This document shows, piece after piece, positions 62,801-64,000 of a DNA stretch of 64,000 nt. How positions within the stretch are numbered: the first letter of the stretch is position 1; each line of letters starts with the position of its first letter. The notes under the pieces are model-generated. The model was not told where the DNA came from and did no database searches. It worked only from the letters and a program-made list of their open reading frames with translations. Source of the DNA: Sordaria brevicollis (taxonomy: Eukaryota; Ascomycota; Sordariomycetes; Sordariales; Sordariaceae); assembly GCA_033439795.1 (NCBI GenBank), contig JAUTDP010000003.1:4154001-4218000 (forward strand). Direction: 5' to 3'. The translations under genes and the position numbers were made by a program.

Positions 62801-62879
62801 CGGGATCAGCACTGCCATCCACCGTCTCAGTCGGAGGATAAGGCTTTGCCTTCTTTCGAGGACCCATGGTGAAGACCAT
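59854..62879 (-). CDS. YML020W-like protein with alpha/beta-hydrolase-type C-terminal domain
   Basis: Three exons, 62879-60442, 60378-60229 and 60139-59854, with introns of 63 and 89 nt; phases match, about 957 residues. Residues 1 to about 530 are mostly disordered (Ser, Glu, Pro, Gln), interrupted by WLTWLGQSAYYYYP, YGSYLFGFWSGSG and TWAFWYRD, aromatic W/Y-rich patches of similar type. The C-terminal domain has IKKAIVFGVHGLIPTYYLRP and GQPTGTSIKFANHGAEAVRRW. It then has VVILACHSQGVPVSIML, a serine in a nucleophile-elbow position (HSQG rather than GxSxG), and YIGSIDDQLVPLESA with a candidate catalytic aspartate. It resembles uncharacterised yeast YML020W. Lipase or esterase activity is possible but unproven. 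An alternative start lies four codons in (62867). Confidence 0.8.
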
Positions 62880-63828
62880 GGCTCTAAGCTTATAGGGCGA
62901 ACTTGGGCCGCATTGCCGTTTGGTTTGTTGAGTTGTCGAGTCGAAATGATGGGAAATGGGATTGCGACAAGTGTTGCGTGGCGTCGATAGGACAAGTTGA
63001 CAAGAAGACCAGGCACCGCTCAGGCTACAGTCGATCCGATGTGTGCAAGTGTAGAGGTACTTCTTTAGACGCGGTCACCGGGGATGGGAGCGCTTTCATC
63101 CATTATCAAAAGGCTCCAGCTCGGATGCATGTACGTCATTTGTCCAGGTAGCGCACAGTCCGAGGAACCAGAGAGGTACCTGAAGAACCACGTGAACGAA
63201 TGCTGATGTCGTTAGAGCGCCGATTGCGGTCTGTTATCTTCCATTAGACTAAAGAATCTTCGAATCCCATATGAAGACGAAATCAGACGAAATCCTTCAT
63301 CTGAAGGATCGGCTTCAAATACCTCTAGTTCAATAACTCTTTGATCGCACCTTCTCAACAACGGCCTGCAGTCCCGTAGGGTACTACTGTAACTGTACCT
63401 TACCTTCCCTGCAACGCATGCGGCTGACCCGCTGTGCAAAAGGTACCTGGCCTGAATGTGACAGCGTCCTGTCAGCTGATGCCGTGGCACTCGTGGACAG
63501 GGAGACCCCGCAGGACTCCAGAACCCCAACGACCCCAATGCCAGTGGACATGCACGCCAAAGAGAAAGAGAGAATGGCAGAATTGGCAACCGCAGCTTCA
63601 CCGCATTCCTTATCGTTATCGGGCCACGGTGAACGGCGACGGACCCACCAAAAATTTTCGGCAGCGGACAGTGGAAGCGGTCCTGGGGGTCAGTTTCTGT
63701 CAGTGCTTGTTCAGTCCGATTCTCAAGTGTGAAGGCGGGCAAAGGGACGAGGGATCCAGTGCGGATATCTCTCCAATTGCAACTCCAACACATCCATCCA
63801 TCCTTTCTTTATACCCATCATATTCAAA
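62880..63828. other. Divergent intergenic region
   Basis: Between the hydrolase-like start and the partial gene at the window edge. Only short open frames without domains. It should contain both promoters. Confidence 0.35.
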
Positions 63829-64000
63829 ATGGGTGCGCAAAAGCGCAAGGAAGGCCCGGGCGGCGCCCCGGTCAACAAATCAACACAACCAGCTTCCTCC
63901 GAATCGAGGCCGTCCAAGAGGCCAAAGTCCAACGATGCCGGCAAAAACAATAACAAGGCTGGCGCAAAGGGCGGCAAGCAGGGCAACAACAACAACAAGT
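63829..64000 (+). CDS. N-terminal fragment of a Lys/Asn/Gly-rich protein (runs off the window)
   Basis: ATG at 63829 in AAA ATG G context opens a frame to the end of the window (57 codons). It starts MGAQKRKEGPGGAPVNK, followed by SRPSKRPKSNDAGKNNNKAG and a KGGKQGNNNN stretch. Such basic, Lys- and Asn-rich N-termini are common in nucleolar and ribosome-biogenesis proteins, but too little is present to name it. Confidence 0.6.
   Translation, partial: MGAQKRKEGPGGAPVNKSTQPASSESRPSKRPKSNDAGKNNNKAGAKGGKQGNNNNK

Overview
The window is nuclear DNA of a filamentous ascomycete, most likely Neurospora or a close relative in the Sordariaceae. This rests on four things: short introns with GTRNGT donors and CTAAC-like branch sites, proline-, serine- and glutamine-rich disordered tails, recognisable genes (DNA ligase IV mus-53, histone H3K79 methyltransferase dot-1, mitochondrial processing peptidase alpha), and a 12-kb block that carries the full signature of repeat-induced point mutation (RIP). 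The exact species cannot be fixed from sequence alone.

Left arm (1-25.1 kb): a gene with two dsRNA-binding-like domains (-), a SNX41/ATG20-type sorting nexin (+), the mRNA guanylyltransferase (+), a bacterial-type uracil phosphoribosyltransferase (-), a two-domain FEX fluoride exporter (+), a very large HSP70-like protein with a low-complexity tail (-), and DNA ligase IV (-). A 325-bp element with 62-bp inverted repeats lies upstream of the fluoride exporter. A 27-bp minisatellite follows the sorting-nexin stop codon.

Central block (25,354-37,349): an 11,996-bp element bounded by 33-bp terminal inverted repeats and flanked by a 6-bp direct repeat GACTAG, read here as a target-site duplication. 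Its interior is extremely AT-rich and almost free of CpA/TpG, while CpG is kept. It contains smaller nested inverted-repeat elements of about 400 bp. No intact gene remains. The insertion lies 274 bp upstream of the ligase IV start codon.

Right arm (37.4-64 kb): a HAM1-like lipid-binding-fold protein (-), a 4.5-kb gene-free interval with another MITE-like element that encloses telomere-type repeats, dot-1 (+), atg-16 (-), vps-16 (+) sharing a divergent promoter with atg-16, an FHA-RING ubiquitin ligase of the Dma/CHFR type (-), the MPP alpha/UCR2-type peptidase (+), a YML020W-like alpha/beta-hydrolase-fold protein (-), and the first 57 codons of a lysine/asparagine-rich protein (+) that runs off the end.

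The genes are ordinary housekeeping and trafficking genes in mixed orientation. They are not a biosynthetic or defence cluster. All exon joins were worked out by eye from splice signals and reading-frame continuity, so coordinates of introns and starts are predictions.
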